Both the position numbers and the translations under genes were made by a program. From the NCBI GenBank assembly GCA_937884735.1, contig CAKZYI010000541.1, forward strand, positions 1 through 7,892: a stretch of DNA of 7,892 bases, given 5' to 3'. Origin of the DNA: an uncultured Pleurocapsa sp. Lineage in GTDB: Bacteria; Cyanobacteriota; Cyanobacteriia; Cyanobacteriales; Xenococcaceae. Below are positions 1 through 6,278 of this stretch, piece after piece. Below the pieces are notes generated by a model, which saw only the letters and a program-made list of their open reading frames with translations, ran no database searches and had not been told where the DNA came from. Each line of letters starts with the position of its first letter. Within the stretch, counting starts at the first letter, position 1.

Positions 1-684
1 CAGTCGATAGGTTGTATCTCCTCGCTGTATGGTGGTATCGATCGCATCGCGAGTTGTGCCAGATATGGGACTAACAATAGATCGATTTTCTCCCAGTAAG
101 GCATTGAGCAAACTGGATTTGCCTACGTTAGGACGACCAATGATTGCCACTTTAGTTTCATTGTCGTCGATTAATTCGTTGATAGGTGGTAAATGGACAA
201 TTAAGTCATCTAATAGTTCTCCTGTACCGCTACCGTGGATTGCGGAAATAGGATAGGGATTGCCTAATCCCAATTCCCAAAATTCTGCTGCCTGAGCCAT
301 TCCCAGATCGACAGACTCGCATTTATTCACTGCCAGAAGCACGGGAACAGATTGACGACGCAGCCATTCAGCAATTTCGCGATCGCCTTCGGTTAGACCA
401 AATTGACCATCTACAAGAAAAATTGCCACGCTTGCTTCTACTAATGCAGCCAATGCTTGTTGGCGAATCAGAGGCAAAAATTCTGTTTCATCATCAAATA
501 CTAATCCTCCAGTATCGACAATTTGAAAATCGCGATCTTGCCAAAATGCGGGGCGATAAGTGCGATCGCGAGTGATTCCTGGTTGATCGTAAACAATCGC
601 CTGTTTATCTCCAGCTAAACGATTGACAAAAGTAGATTTCCCAACATTGGGTCTACCAATAACAGCAACAATAGGTAATTTCAT
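1..684 (-). CDS. der: Ribosome-assembly GTPase Der (EngA), N-terminal part, cut by window edge
   Basis: Der is a tandem-GTPase-domain protein needed for maturation of the 50S ribosomal subunit. The minus-strand frame from the ATG at 684-682 stays open for 228 codons to the edge. First G domain: P-loop GRPNVGKST (residues 10-18), G2 within PGITRD (35-40), G3 DTGG (57-60), G4 NKCE (120-123), G5-like SAIHG (147-151). A short acidic linker follows, then the second G domain starts with another GRPNVGKSS (183-191) and SGTTRD (208-213). Two P-loops separated by about 170 residues are diagnostic of Der. Family members are about 450 residues, so the rest of G domain 2 and the KH-like C-terminus lie outside the window. 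There is no strong Shine-Dalgarno before the ATG. The SDR gene lies 149 bp upstream on the same strand, and a shared transcript is possible but not shown. Confidence 0.97.
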   Translation of the reverse strand, partial: MKLPIVAVIGRPNVGKSTFVNRLAGDKQAIVYDQPGITRDRTYRPAFWQDRDFQIVDTGGLVFDDETEFLPLIRQQALAALVEASVAIFLVDGQFGLTEGDREIAEWLRRQSVPVLLAVNKCESVDLGMAQAAEFWELGLGNPYPISAIHGSGTGELLDDLIVHLPPINELIDDNETKVAIIGRPNVGKSSLLNALLGENRSIVSPISGTTRDAIDTTIQRGDTTYRL

Positions 685-737
685 ATTCTGTTAAGACGCT
701 ACACATCACGCCTGTAAATTTGGTGAACTTTGAAGAG

Positions 738-764
738 ATTAAGTTTGTTTTTACACAACTTAAT
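738..764. repeat. Inverted repeat (hairpin) between the SDR gene and der
   Basis: Perfect 8-bp arms ATTAAGTT (738-745) and AACTTAAT (757-764) flank an 11-nt spacer. TGT/ACA in the spacer can pair too, with one bulged base, leaving a TTTT loop. It lies in the 149-bp gap between the two minus-strand genes. There is no T-tract after it in the direction of their transcription, so it is not a canonical rho-independent terminator. It could be an mRNA processing or stability hairpin or an operator. Function is inferred only. Confidence 0.35.
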
Positions 765-833
765 AGTTAGGTCATCATACCTTATTTCTCTCTAAAATAC
801 GGGAGTATTATTAGTTTTAAAGTTAATCATGTA

Positions 834-1589
834 CTAAAGTTGTGCAAACAATTTTTCCCAGTCAACATCACTTGGTCTTTCTCCTTCATTAACAATAGAA
901 AAATCTTTATTAATAGTGGTGTCATAAAATAGTGATTCGACGCAAGCGTTAGCCACGTCTATACGACTAGTATCACCATTCAGATTGTCTCCTCGTGCTA
1001 CTATTACAGCCTTTTTTCCATCGGTTTTAGCTCGCAATACAGTATTCAAGTCATAAGAAGTATAAGGACCATCAATCAATCTTCCTGGGCGGATAATGGT
1101 GTATGGTAAATTTGATGCTGCGATCGCTTTTTCTCCTACTAGTTTGGCATCTAGCACTCCAAAAGCATTGAGAATGTTGAAAGGCAAGCTATCTTTACGT
1201 AACACTCCACAAGAAGAAACAAAGACGAAGCGTTTTAAATCTGCGGGTGCAGCCGAAACTAAATTTTTTACACCTTCGCCATCTACTGCTTCGGGGCTAT
1301 TAGAGGCTTGGAACAAATTAGCAAAGTCCCATTTTAGGGAAGGAAAAGCAGTTGTTCCCGTACAGCAAATTAAATAATTTATATCTTTCACTGCATTAGT
1401 TAGGCTATCAGGATAGCGAATATCTCCTTCTACTAGTTCAACTCTACCTTCAAACATTGACTCTGCTTTGGTTTTACTGCGGGTTAAACCACGAACATTC
1501 AGATCTTTTGCTAGTAGCTTGGCTACTACTAATTGTCCTACTCCACCCGTAGCACCAGCAACTAATATTTTATCGGCGTTAGATACCAT
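834..1589 (-). CDS. Atypical SDR family NAD(P)H-binding protein
   Basis: This 251-residue protein has a Rossmann fold at its N-terminus: strand KILVAGATGG with the nucleotide-binding motif GATGGVG (12-18), a basic RGLTRS stretch (33-38) where NADP(H)-preferring members bind the adenosine phosphate, and GDI (55-57). Later landmarks are VSS (124-126), GEKAI (152-156) and IRPGRL (166-171). The classical SDR catalytic YxxxK is absent, the Tyr position being replaced within a K-x-x-GEKAI stretch. That fits the atypical SDR5/NmrA-like group, including plant and cyanobacterial Tic62-like and At5g02240-like proteins. A redox-sensing or NAD(P)H-dependent chaperone/oxidoreductase role is possible, but the substrate is unknown. 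The ATG at 1589 is supported by GGGAG (1599-1595) about five bases upstream. No signal peptide or TM segment is visible, so it is probably cytoplasmic or stromal-side soluble. Divergent from lemA and upstream of der. Confidence 0.85.
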   Translation of the reverse strand: MVSNADKILVAGATGGVGQLVVAKLLAKDLNVRGLTRSKTKAESMFEGRVELVEGDIRYPDSLTNAVKDINYLICCTGTTAFPSLKWDFANLFQASNSPEAVDGEGVKNLVSAAPADLKRFVFVSSCGVLRKDSLPFNILNAFGVLDAKLVGEKAIAASNLPYTIIRPGRLIDGPYTSYDLNTVLRAKTDGKKAVIVARGDNLNGDTSRIDVANACVESLFYDTTINKDFSIVNEGERPSDVDWEKLFAQL

Positions 1590-1594
1590 CTTTT

Positions 1595-1599
1595 CTCCC
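1595..1599 (-). promoter_or_regulatory. Shine-Dalgarno for the SDR gene
   Basis: GGGAG on the minus strand, followed by AAAAG and the ATG. It supports the ATG at 1589 as the start. Confidence 0.6.
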
Positions 1600-1630
1600 A
1601 GAAACGATCGAACAAGTTCAAGATGATTCT

Positions 1631-1645
1631 AACTAAATATTAGTT
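1631..1645. repeat. Near-palindrome AACTAAATATTAGTT upstream of the SDR gene
   Basis: AACTAA and TTAGTT are inverted arms around a 3-nt centre. The site lies 42-56 bp upstream of the SDR start codon, inside the probable 5' leader. A 14-bp perfect palindrome differing by one base (AACTAATATTAGTT) occurs before pilQ at 6937-6950. It could be a regulator site or chance in AT-rich DNA. Confidence 0.3.
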
Positions 1646-1658
1646 TTGTATTTGCCAC

Positions 1659-1688
1659 ACCTTATTTGCTGTTTTGTTAGCTTGTCAA
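1659..1688 (-). promoter_or_regulatory. Candidate promoter for the SDR gene
   Basis: On the minus strand there is an exact -35 hexamer TTGACA (1688-1683), an 18-bp spacer and a poor -10 TAAGGT (1664-1659, 3 of 6 matches to TATAAT). It would start transcription about 60 bases upstream of the ATG. The -35 is convincing; the -10 is weak, so this is a candidate only. Confidence 0.3.
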
Positions 1689-1898
1689 AATTGCCAAAGT
1701 TAGCTGATTCATAATTTTGAGTACTTTCTAATTGAACAATAGCGTATCAAAAACCAAACAGGGCGATCGCTTCCTCGCTTTTCAGTTGGCGATTGAAATT
1801 GAGCAAGTTCGAGATAATTTTACGAATTTTTTGGGAATTATAAAGCAAGGTCGAGTACTTTTTAATTACATTTCACCCGATCGACTAAATTTGAAAAA

Positions 1899-2489
1899 AT
1901 GGAATTTTCTTTTATGTATGTATTGTTGTCTTCAGCAGTTGTTATTTTGCTATTGGGCTTTACCGTTTTAATGATTGGTATTCAAATTTATAACAGTTTG
2001 GTTGCCAAAAAAAACCAGGTTAGTAAGTCTTTTTCTAGTGTTGATGTTTTATTGAAAAAAAGATGGGACTTAATTCCCAATTTAGTAGCGATAGTTAAAA
2101 ATCACATGGAATTTGAACAGCAAACTTTAGCAGAAATTACTAGACTTAGATCGCGGGCTATGTCGGGGGATATTACTCCAGAACAAAGATTAAACACAGA
2201 AAATCAAATTACTCGCACCATGGGTAACATTATGGCGTTGATTGAAAATTATCCAGAATTAAAATCCAACAATCACGTTACCCAATTATTAGAATCATTG
2301 AACGAAACGGAAGAACAAATTTCTGCGGCACGACGCTTTTATAATACTGCGGTGACGGATTATAACAATGCGATCGAAATGTTTCCTAGTAATATCGTAG
2401 CTGGCTATATGAAATATGCAGCCAAAGAGTTATTTGTCACTCCTGCTGAAGAAAGAGCCAATGTCAATGTTGGGGAGTTATTTAATTAG
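1899..2489 (+). CDS. lemA: LemA family protein
   Basis: This 196-residue LemA protein has an N-terminal membrane anchor (about residues 7-29, hydrophobic, beginning after MEFSFMY). The conserved LemA block follows: IYNSLVAKKNQV (30-41), SSVDVLLKKRWDLIPNLV (46-63) and a helical stretch containing TLAEITRLRSRA (76-87). The C-terminal signature is AARRFYNTAVTDYN (143-156) plus MFPSNIVA (161-168). Length and order match the family, an outward-facing helical bundle on a single N-terminal helix. The biochemical function is not established. An in-frame stop at 1863-1865 with no other start codon before 1899 fixes the ATG, although Met6 (1914) could also serve. No clear Shine-Dalgarno is present. The next gene, 46 bp downstream, encodes a DUF3137 membrane protein. 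LemA/DUF3137 neighbours are a recurring bacterial pair, so the two probably act together. Confidence 0.95.
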   Translation: MEFSFMYVLLSSAVVILLLGFTVLMIGIQIYNSLVAKKNQVSKSFSSVDVLLKKRWDLIPNLVAIVKNHMEFEQQTLAEITRLRSRAMSGDITPEQRLNTENQITRTMGNIMALIENYPELKSNNHVTQLLESLNETEEQISAARRFYNTAVTDYNNAIEMFPSNIVAGYMKYAAKELFVTPAEERANVNVGELFN

Positions 2490-2524
2490 TTATTAAAGCT
2501 ATCTATAGTTTTTGTTAGCAATTA

Positions 2525-2529
2525 GAGAG
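2525..2529 (+). promoter_or_regulatory. Purine-rich ribosome binding site deciding the GTG start at 2536
   Basis: GAGAG lies six bases before the GTG at 2536. The only earlier in-frame start, TTG at 2512, has no purine-rich stretch before it. The first in-frame ATG lies far inside the TPR region. GTG is therefore the preferred start. Confidence 0.5.
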
Positions 2530-2535
2530 ATAGAT

Positions 2536-3903
2536 GTGGACAAATCGTTATCACCAACAGAAATAGATCGTCTTTTTATCGAGGGCGATCGTAATTTGCA
2601 TCGAGGGAATTTCAGTACAGCAATTAATATTTTTGAGCAATTATTAGAAGTAATAGAGCCTAGTCATAACCAATATTTTAATATTCAGCGTAACTTAGTT
2701 AAAGCTTATCAAAAACAAGAGCAAAATGAAAAAGCGATCGCTCTTTGTCTATTAATGATTGATAGTAATAGCAATATTGCAAATCTATGGGGAACAAAGT
2801 TCATGGCGAACCTGGTTCCTAAAATAGAGCAAGAGGTTATCAACAAACCAAACGAGCAGAAAATGACTAGCTCGTCTCCTCATAGCTATACTTCTCATTC
2901 AATTAAAAGTAAGACGTTATCGGAGTTCAAACAATATTGCCAAGAAAATTTATTAGATAAGCTTCAAGAATTGGAAAAAAAAAGAATAAATACTTTATTT
3001 ACTATAGTTATCTCAGGAATTGTTTTTGCAATAGCTACCTGGTGTTTTTGCCAGTTAATATTTGCCTTATTACAAATAAACAATAGTGTATTTACTTTTT
3101 ATTGTGCTGCTTTAGGTCTTGTTATTCCAGTATGGATTATATTTTGTCGCGGATGTATTCAAGTATATGGTATTGGTTTCAAGCATAATATCATTGAGAA
3201 AATAATCAGCTTTATTGATGATGAGGGAACTCTCAAATATGCTAGCAATTTATTTCTCGAAGATAAGCGTCAAACTATCTTAGGATTTACTCGCAGTCAG
3301 ATATTTCGTGATGAATTACACGAGCCAGATAAGTTGGAGCAGGAAGACTGCGTATATGGAAGTATTGGTGATACTGATATCTTTTTTGCTGAAATTGTTG
3401 TCGAAAATATCAAGACAGCATATCTAAATGAATTTGAAAAACCAGAATTTAGTGGTAAATCCAGCTTATTCCATGGTCTGTTTTTTGAAGCAAAATTTTC
3501 CAAGAATTTTATTAGCCGTACTTTTATATTACCCAATACCTTCAAAAGCAAAGTTGCTTCTTTAAATAATTGGCGAGGGGAAAAAGTGAATCTAGAAGAT
3601 CTAGAATTTAAGCATATTTTTAATGTCTATAGTGACAATCAAATAGAAGCACGCTACATCCTCTCTACTAATTTAATGAGCCGTTTGGCTCAGTTTAATC
3701 AAAAAGCCAAGCGAAAGGTATATATCTCTTTTGTCGATGGCTTTGTATATATAGCTATCCCTTATCGTCAAAATCTATTTGAACCACAATTGTTTAGAAG
3801 TATGACATCTTTTAGCCCATTAAGAGATTATTTTTTAGATTTACAGCTAATGATTGGGATTGTTGATGATTTGAACTTAAATCGCCGTATTTGGCAAAAG
3901 TAA
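2536..3903 (+). CDS. TPR + DUF3137 membrane protein, partner of LemA
   Basis: The protein is 455 residues from the GTG (463 from the upstream TTG). Positions below use the GTG. Residues about 12-80 form two TPR-like helical hairpins (FIEGDRNLHRGNFSTAINIF, then NLVKAYQKQEQNEKAIAL). A polar linker (about 105-130) follows. Two TM segments lie at about 153-179 and 184-204, after a Lys/Glu-rich amphipathic helix. The C-terminal region carries the DUF3137 signature: a beta-rich section with ETA-like FFAEIVVENI (283-292) and FNVYSDNQIEARYIL (362-376), then ISFVDGFVYIAI (397-408). DUF3137 proteins have no assigned activity. In many bacteria they follow lemA, as here (46 bp after its stop, same strand), so co-transcription is likely. 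The TPR domain would face the cytoplasm and may recruit a partner. Strongly AT-rich, intact, ending in TAA. Confidence 0.88.
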   Translation: MDKSLSPTEIDRLFIEGDRNLHRGNFSTAINIFEQLLEVIEPSHNQYFNIQRNLVKAYQKQEQNEKAIALCLLMIDSNSNIANLWGTKFMANLVPKIEQEVINKPNEQKMTSSSPHSYTSHSIKSKTLSEFKQYCQENLLDKLQELEKKRINTLFTIVISGIVFAIATWCFCQLIFALLQINNSVFTFYCAALGLVIPVWIIFCRGCIQVYGIGFKHNIIEKIISFIDDEGTLKYASNLFLEDKRQTILGFTRSQIFRDELHEPDKLEQEDCVYGSIGDTDIFFAEIVVENIKTAYLNEFEKPEFSGKSSLFHGLFFEAKFSKNFISRTFILPNTFKSKVASLNNWRGEKVNLEDLEFKHIFNVYSDNQIEARYILSTNLMSRLAQFNQKAKRKVYISFVDGFVYIAIPYRQNLFEPQLFRSMTSFSPLRDYFLDLQLMIGIVDDLNLNRRIWQK

Positions 3904-3997
3904 AACTCAAAAATCTCAAATTGCTTATCATTTATAAGTTTATTAATTGATAAGTAATAAATTTATAAAAAAATATATTTTATACGTATTTATAACT

Positions 3998-4026
3998 AAC
4001 AAACTATATATTGTTTTTGTTTTTTT
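3998..4026 (+). terminator. Weak terminator-like hairpin plus T-tract after the DUF3137 gene
   Basis: AACAAA (3998-4003) can pair with TTTGTT (4016-4021) around a 12-nt loop, followed directly by TTTTT (4022-4026). The stem has one G-C pair only, so it would be very unstable. The position, about 95 bp after the DUF3137 stop, is right for a terminator, but thermodynamic support is poor. Confidence 0.2.
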
Positions 4027-4181
4027 CGGTGCTTGCACTTATCCTAAAAATCATTTCTAGCAGCTACAATATCCAGTGTAACCAGTATATTGTTGATTAA
4101 AACCGACTATTTATTAACTTATGATTTAATATTTGGCAAGTAGCTAATAATCCCAAAAGATATTATCTATCTTATAAAAAT

Positions 4182-4197
4182 TTAGGAATTATCCTAA
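4182..4197. repeat. Dyad TTAGGA-ATTA-TCCTAA upstream of the pilM promoter
   Basis: Perfect 6-bp inverted arms around ATTA, 36 bp upstream of the putative -35 of pilM. The short spacer and placement resemble an activator or repressor half-site pair. No known cyanobacterial regulator consensus was recognised. Confidence 0.3.
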
Positions 4198-4232
4198 TAA
4201 TATTTTGTGCTAAATACAACCTATAAATCATA

Positions 4233-4260
4233 TTGTCATATCTAAAGGTTGAGGTATATT
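4233..4260 (+). promoter_or_regulatory. Candidate sigma-70-type promoter of the pilMNOQ operon
   Basis: TTGTCA (4233-4238, 5 of 6 matches to TTGACA), a 16-bp spacer and TATATT (4255-4260, 5 of 6 to TATAAT). Transcription would begin near 4266-4267, giving a leader of about 20 nt that still includes the pilM Shine-Dalgarno. Confidence 0.5.
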
Positions 4261-4276
4261 TTTTGAAACACTACTC

Positions 4277-4280
4277 AGGA
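4277..4280 (+). promoter_or_regulatory. Shine-Dalgarno for pilM
   Basis: AGGA with a 7-nt spacing to the ATG at 4288, followed by another GGG purine stretch. It fixes the pilM start. Confidence 0.6.
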
Positions 4281-4287
4281 CAGGGAT

Positions 4288-5391
4288 ATGCTAAAAAATT
4301 TAACTGATATCTTTGCTAAAAATGGAGGTAATGTTGGAATTGAAATCAATCCACAAAAAATAAATATTGCCCAAATAGCTAAGAATGGACAACAATACAA
4401 ACTACTAAAAAATGTCTCTGCAACTGTTCCAGCAGGAGTATTTGAAGATGGTAAAATTGTTGATTCCTTAAGCTTGTCAGAGTTGATCAAAGATACTCTT
4501 AAAGCTAATAAAATTAGTGCCAAACAAGTATCAACTGCTGTACCAATGAGGGAAGCTATTATTCGTGTAATTCCTGTTCCTGCGGAATTGGATGAAAACG
4601 AATTAAAAGATATGGTTTTGGTACATGAAGCAGGAATGTATCTTCCTTATCCTAGAGAAGAAGTAGATCTAGACTATGCTAAATTAGGCTATTTCATGGA
4701 TGAAGACGGCATTGAAAAAGTCAATGTCTTATTGGTAGCAACCAAGAAAGAAGTGACAGATCTCTATAATGAGGTTTTTCAACAAGCCGATCTAAAAATG
4801 GGAGTCTTAGAAATTAATAGTTTTGCTTTAATCAGAACTATTAGAGAGCAACTAAGACAGTTTGGATCGAAAGAGGCAGTAGTGCTAGTTGATGTGGAAT
4901 TTGACAGCACAGAAATTGCGATCGTTGTAGAAGGAGTTCCTCAATTTTCTAGAACTGTACCAATAGGCACATATCAAATGCGTACTGCATTTTCTGATGC
5001 GATGGGTTTGCCTAATACAGGTGAAACAGAATTACTCCATGACATAGATATTATCGATGGATTGAGTGATTCGGGAGACATTGATTCGTCCCAAATTGAG
5101 TCAGGCAAGTTAGCTTTGATGAAAATAATGGAAGAATTGACTGAAGAATTAAGTCGTTCAATTAACTTTTATATAAATCAAAGTGAAGATCTAGAAATTG
5201 CTCAATTGCTTTTAGCTGGACCTGGTGCAGGTATTAGTCAAGTAGATGAATTTTTTACTCAAAAACTTAATCTACCCACGATGAAAATCGATCCAGTGAC
5301 AACTCTTGGTTTGGACATCAATCAAGATATTGCTCCCGAACATCGTCCTGGTTTAGGCATTGTTCTAGGATTGGGGATGCGAGATATTTAG
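4288..5391 (+). CDS. pilM: Type IV pilus assembly protein PilM
   Basis: PilM is an actin/FtsA-fold cytoplasmic protein that binds the N-terminal peptide of PilN and links the pilus motor to the PilN/PilO inner-membrane complex. The 367-residue frame fits the family. Visible landmarks are the first phosphate-binding strand-turn NVGIEINPQKINIAQIAK (15-32), the REAIIRVIPVP segment (88-98), the PilM-typical GMYLPYPREEVDLDY (116-130), the second nucleotide-binding strand VLVDVEFDSTEIAIV (199-213) with VPQFSRTVPIG (217-227), and LLLAGPGAGISQVDEFF (307-323). It has no signal peptide or TM segment. The ATG is supported by AGGA and a well-placed promoter. This is the first gene of the operon and, unlike pilN, pilO and pilQ downstream, looks fully intact. 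It ends in TAG. Confidence 0.95.
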   Translation: MLKNLTDIFAKNGGNVGIEINPQKINIAQIAKNGQQYKLLKNVSATVPAGVFEDGKIVDSLSLSELIKDTLKANKISAKQVSTAVPMREAIIRVIPVPAELDENELKDMVLVHEAGMYLPYPREEVDLDYAKLGYFMDEDGIEKVNVLLVATKKEVTDLYNEVFQQADLKMGVLEINSFALIRTIREQLRQFGSKEAVVLVDVEFDSTEIAIVVEGVPQFSRTVPIGTYQMRTAFSDAMGLPNTGETELLHDIDIIDGLSDSGDIDSSQIESGKLALMKIMEELTEELSRSINFYINQSEDLEIAQLLLAGPGAGISQVDEFFTQKLNLPTMKIDPVTTLGLDINQDIAPEHRPGLGIVLGLGMRDI

Positions 5392-5398
5392 AGTTAGT

Positions 5399-5442
5399 TT
5401 TAATATTTGTCTATTTAATATTTTATAGAACCAATATTAAAT
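5399..5442. repeat. Direct and inverted AT repeats in the pilM-pilN gap
   Basis: TTTAATATTT occurs at 5399-5408 and 5414-5423. The second copy lies within a perfect 10-bp inverted repeat, ATTTAATATT (5413-5422) and AATATTAAAT (5433-5442), with a 10-nt loop. The 89-bp gap between pilM and pilN is therefore structured. There is no T-tract after the hairpin, so it is more likely an RNA processing or stability element, or just AT-rich drift, than a terminator. Confidence 0.4.
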
Positions 5443-5480
5443 CCCAAAAAACTCATTATTCTTGAAAATGGTATGACTTT

Positions 5481-6278
5481 ATGTATAACTTAGATATTAA
5501 TTTTCTTAGGGACAGAGGGCTAGAAGAATCACCAGTCAATAGTGATAGTTCTGCTCAAAAAAAAGAACCTAGTATTGTAGATAAAATACCTATTGCAGTA
5601 GGCATTTTAATAGCAATAGTAGCACCAACAATGACCTTTGTTCACCTACAAAGCGTAAATGCAAAAACCGTTGGTGTAGAAGAAGAAATAAAACAAATTG
5701 AAGGTGAAATAGCTAATCTTGGAAATCAAAACAAAAAGATAGAAGCAGCCAACCAAGAAATTCAAAAAGTAGAGCTCGAAACCGCAGCACTAGAAGGAGT
5801 ATTTGAAAAAATAAAGCCTTGGGCAGCTATTATGCAGGAAGTAAGCGATCGCACTCCTCCTGGCGTTCAGGTAGATTCAATTCAACAAAGCGGTTCGGGA
5901 AGTGGTACAGGGATAAATTTATCAGGTACAGCCCGTTCTTATAGTGATGTAAATGATTTTGTTCTATTTTTACAGCGATCGCCCTTTTTTGATGCCAAAA
6001 AAATCAAGCTTAATACAGCAGGAACTAGCAATTTCTCAGTAGAAATAGAAAACGAAGAAGATTTGCCAGGCAATGTATTGTTTGAAGTTCCAGAAGGGAT
6101 TAAATACAAAATTTCGGCACAGCTTAAAAATGTACCCAGTTCTAAACTAATTGAAGAAATTAACAAAAAGCCTAGCAGGAGATTATCCTTCGGCATTTGG
6201 CATAACATTTACCCCAACGATTATGGGTGTTGCTATAGCAGTAGCAGGTATTGCTCTAGCAGGATATGTCTTTGTTAA
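5481..6278 (+). CDS. pilN: Type IV pilus assembly protein PilN, aberrant C-terminus
   Basis: PilN is a bitopic inner-membrane protein: its cytoplasmic N-terminus binds PilM and its periplasmic domain pairs with PilO. The frame begins with MYNLDINFLRDRG (1-13), the PilM-binding motif region, then a polar linker, a TM segment (about 36-56), a Glu/Lys/Gln-rich coiled coil (about 62-110) and the ferredoxin-like periplasmic domain with IKPWAAIMQEVSDRTPPGVQV (111-131), LSGTARSYSDVNDFVLFLQ (147-165) and ISAQL (211-215). PilN-like sequence ends near residue 230 (LIEEINKK). The last 35 residues, including a Cys/Ser-rich CCYSSSRYCSS stretch, are an out-of-frame reading of the start of pilO and are unlike PilN. 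Cyanobacterial PilN proteins normally continue with a conserved Gly/Leu/Thr-rich segment, absent here. No strong Shine-Dalgarno precedes the ATG. The frame overlaps pilO by 128 bp, suggesting a junction deletion or a frameshift. Confidence 0.85.
   Translation: MYNLDINFLRDRGLEESPVNSDSSAQKKEPSIVDKIPIAVGILIAIVAPTMTFVHLQSVNAKTVGVEEEIKQIEGEIANLGNQNKKIEAANQEIQKVELETAALEGVFEKIKPWAAIMQEVSDRTPPGVQVDSIQQSGSGSGTGINLSGTARSYSDVNDFVLFLQRSPFFDAKKIKLNTAGTSNFSVEIENEEDLPGNVLFEVPEGIKYKISAQLKNVPSSKLIEEINKKPSRRLSFGIWHNIYPNDYGCCYSSSRYCSSRICLC

Larger units (their letters stand above)
1590..1898. other. Divergent intergenic region between the SDR gene and lemA
   Basis: This stretch of just over 300 bp holds the SDR Shine-Dalgarno, a near-palindrome, a possible minus-strand promoter and one HIP1 octamer (1763-1770). 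On the lemA side, TATAAA at 1839-1844 resembles a -10 element but has no good -35. A TTG-initiated frame runs through 1732-1971, but its last quarter is lemA read in another frame and it resembles nothing I know, so I do not call a gene here. Confidence 0.6.
3904..4287. other. AT-rich intergenic region between the DUF3137 gene and pilM
   Basis: About 384 bp with no credible ORF. Near the left end it contains several AT-only or AT-dominated dyads: CTTATCA/TGATAAG at 3924-3954, with an alternative CTTAT/ATAAG pairing at 3924-3938; TATAAAA/TTTTATA at 3964-3984; and the palindrome ATACGTAT at 3982-3989. A weak terminator-like element follows at 3998-4026. On the right are a TTAGGA/TCCTAA dyad and the pilM promoter candidate. 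I see no tRNA, riboswitch or insertion-sequence end. Confidence 0.6.

Noticed and set aside
29..256. Plus-strand frame opposite der
   Set aside because: Antisense to the second Der G domain, whose motifs are unambiguous.
1096..1377. Plus-strand frame opposite the SDR gene
   Set aside because: It lies entirely antisense to a clearly coding SDR gene; a shadow frame.
1732..1971. TTG-initiated plus-strand frame of 79 codons upstream of and overlapping lemA
   Set aside because: No ribosome binding site, no recognisable similarity, includes a HIP1 octamer, and its last part is simply lemA in another frame.
4029..4038. GTGC-TT-GCAC as a terminator
   Set aside because: Two-base loop, and the T-tract precedes rather than follows it on the plus strand; on the minus strand it would be followed by As.
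3904..4287. CRISPR array, tRNA or insertion-sequence end in the longest intergenic region
   Set aside because: No regularly spaced repeats, no cloverleaf-like conserved TTCGA-type arm, and no terminal inverted repeats with flanking duplications were seen; only short AT-rich dyads.
6165..6175. Programmed -1 frameshift making a PilN-PilO fusion
   Set aside because: The -1 frame runs at once into TAG at 6173-6175; joining to PilO requires +1, so a -1 slip could not create the fusion.
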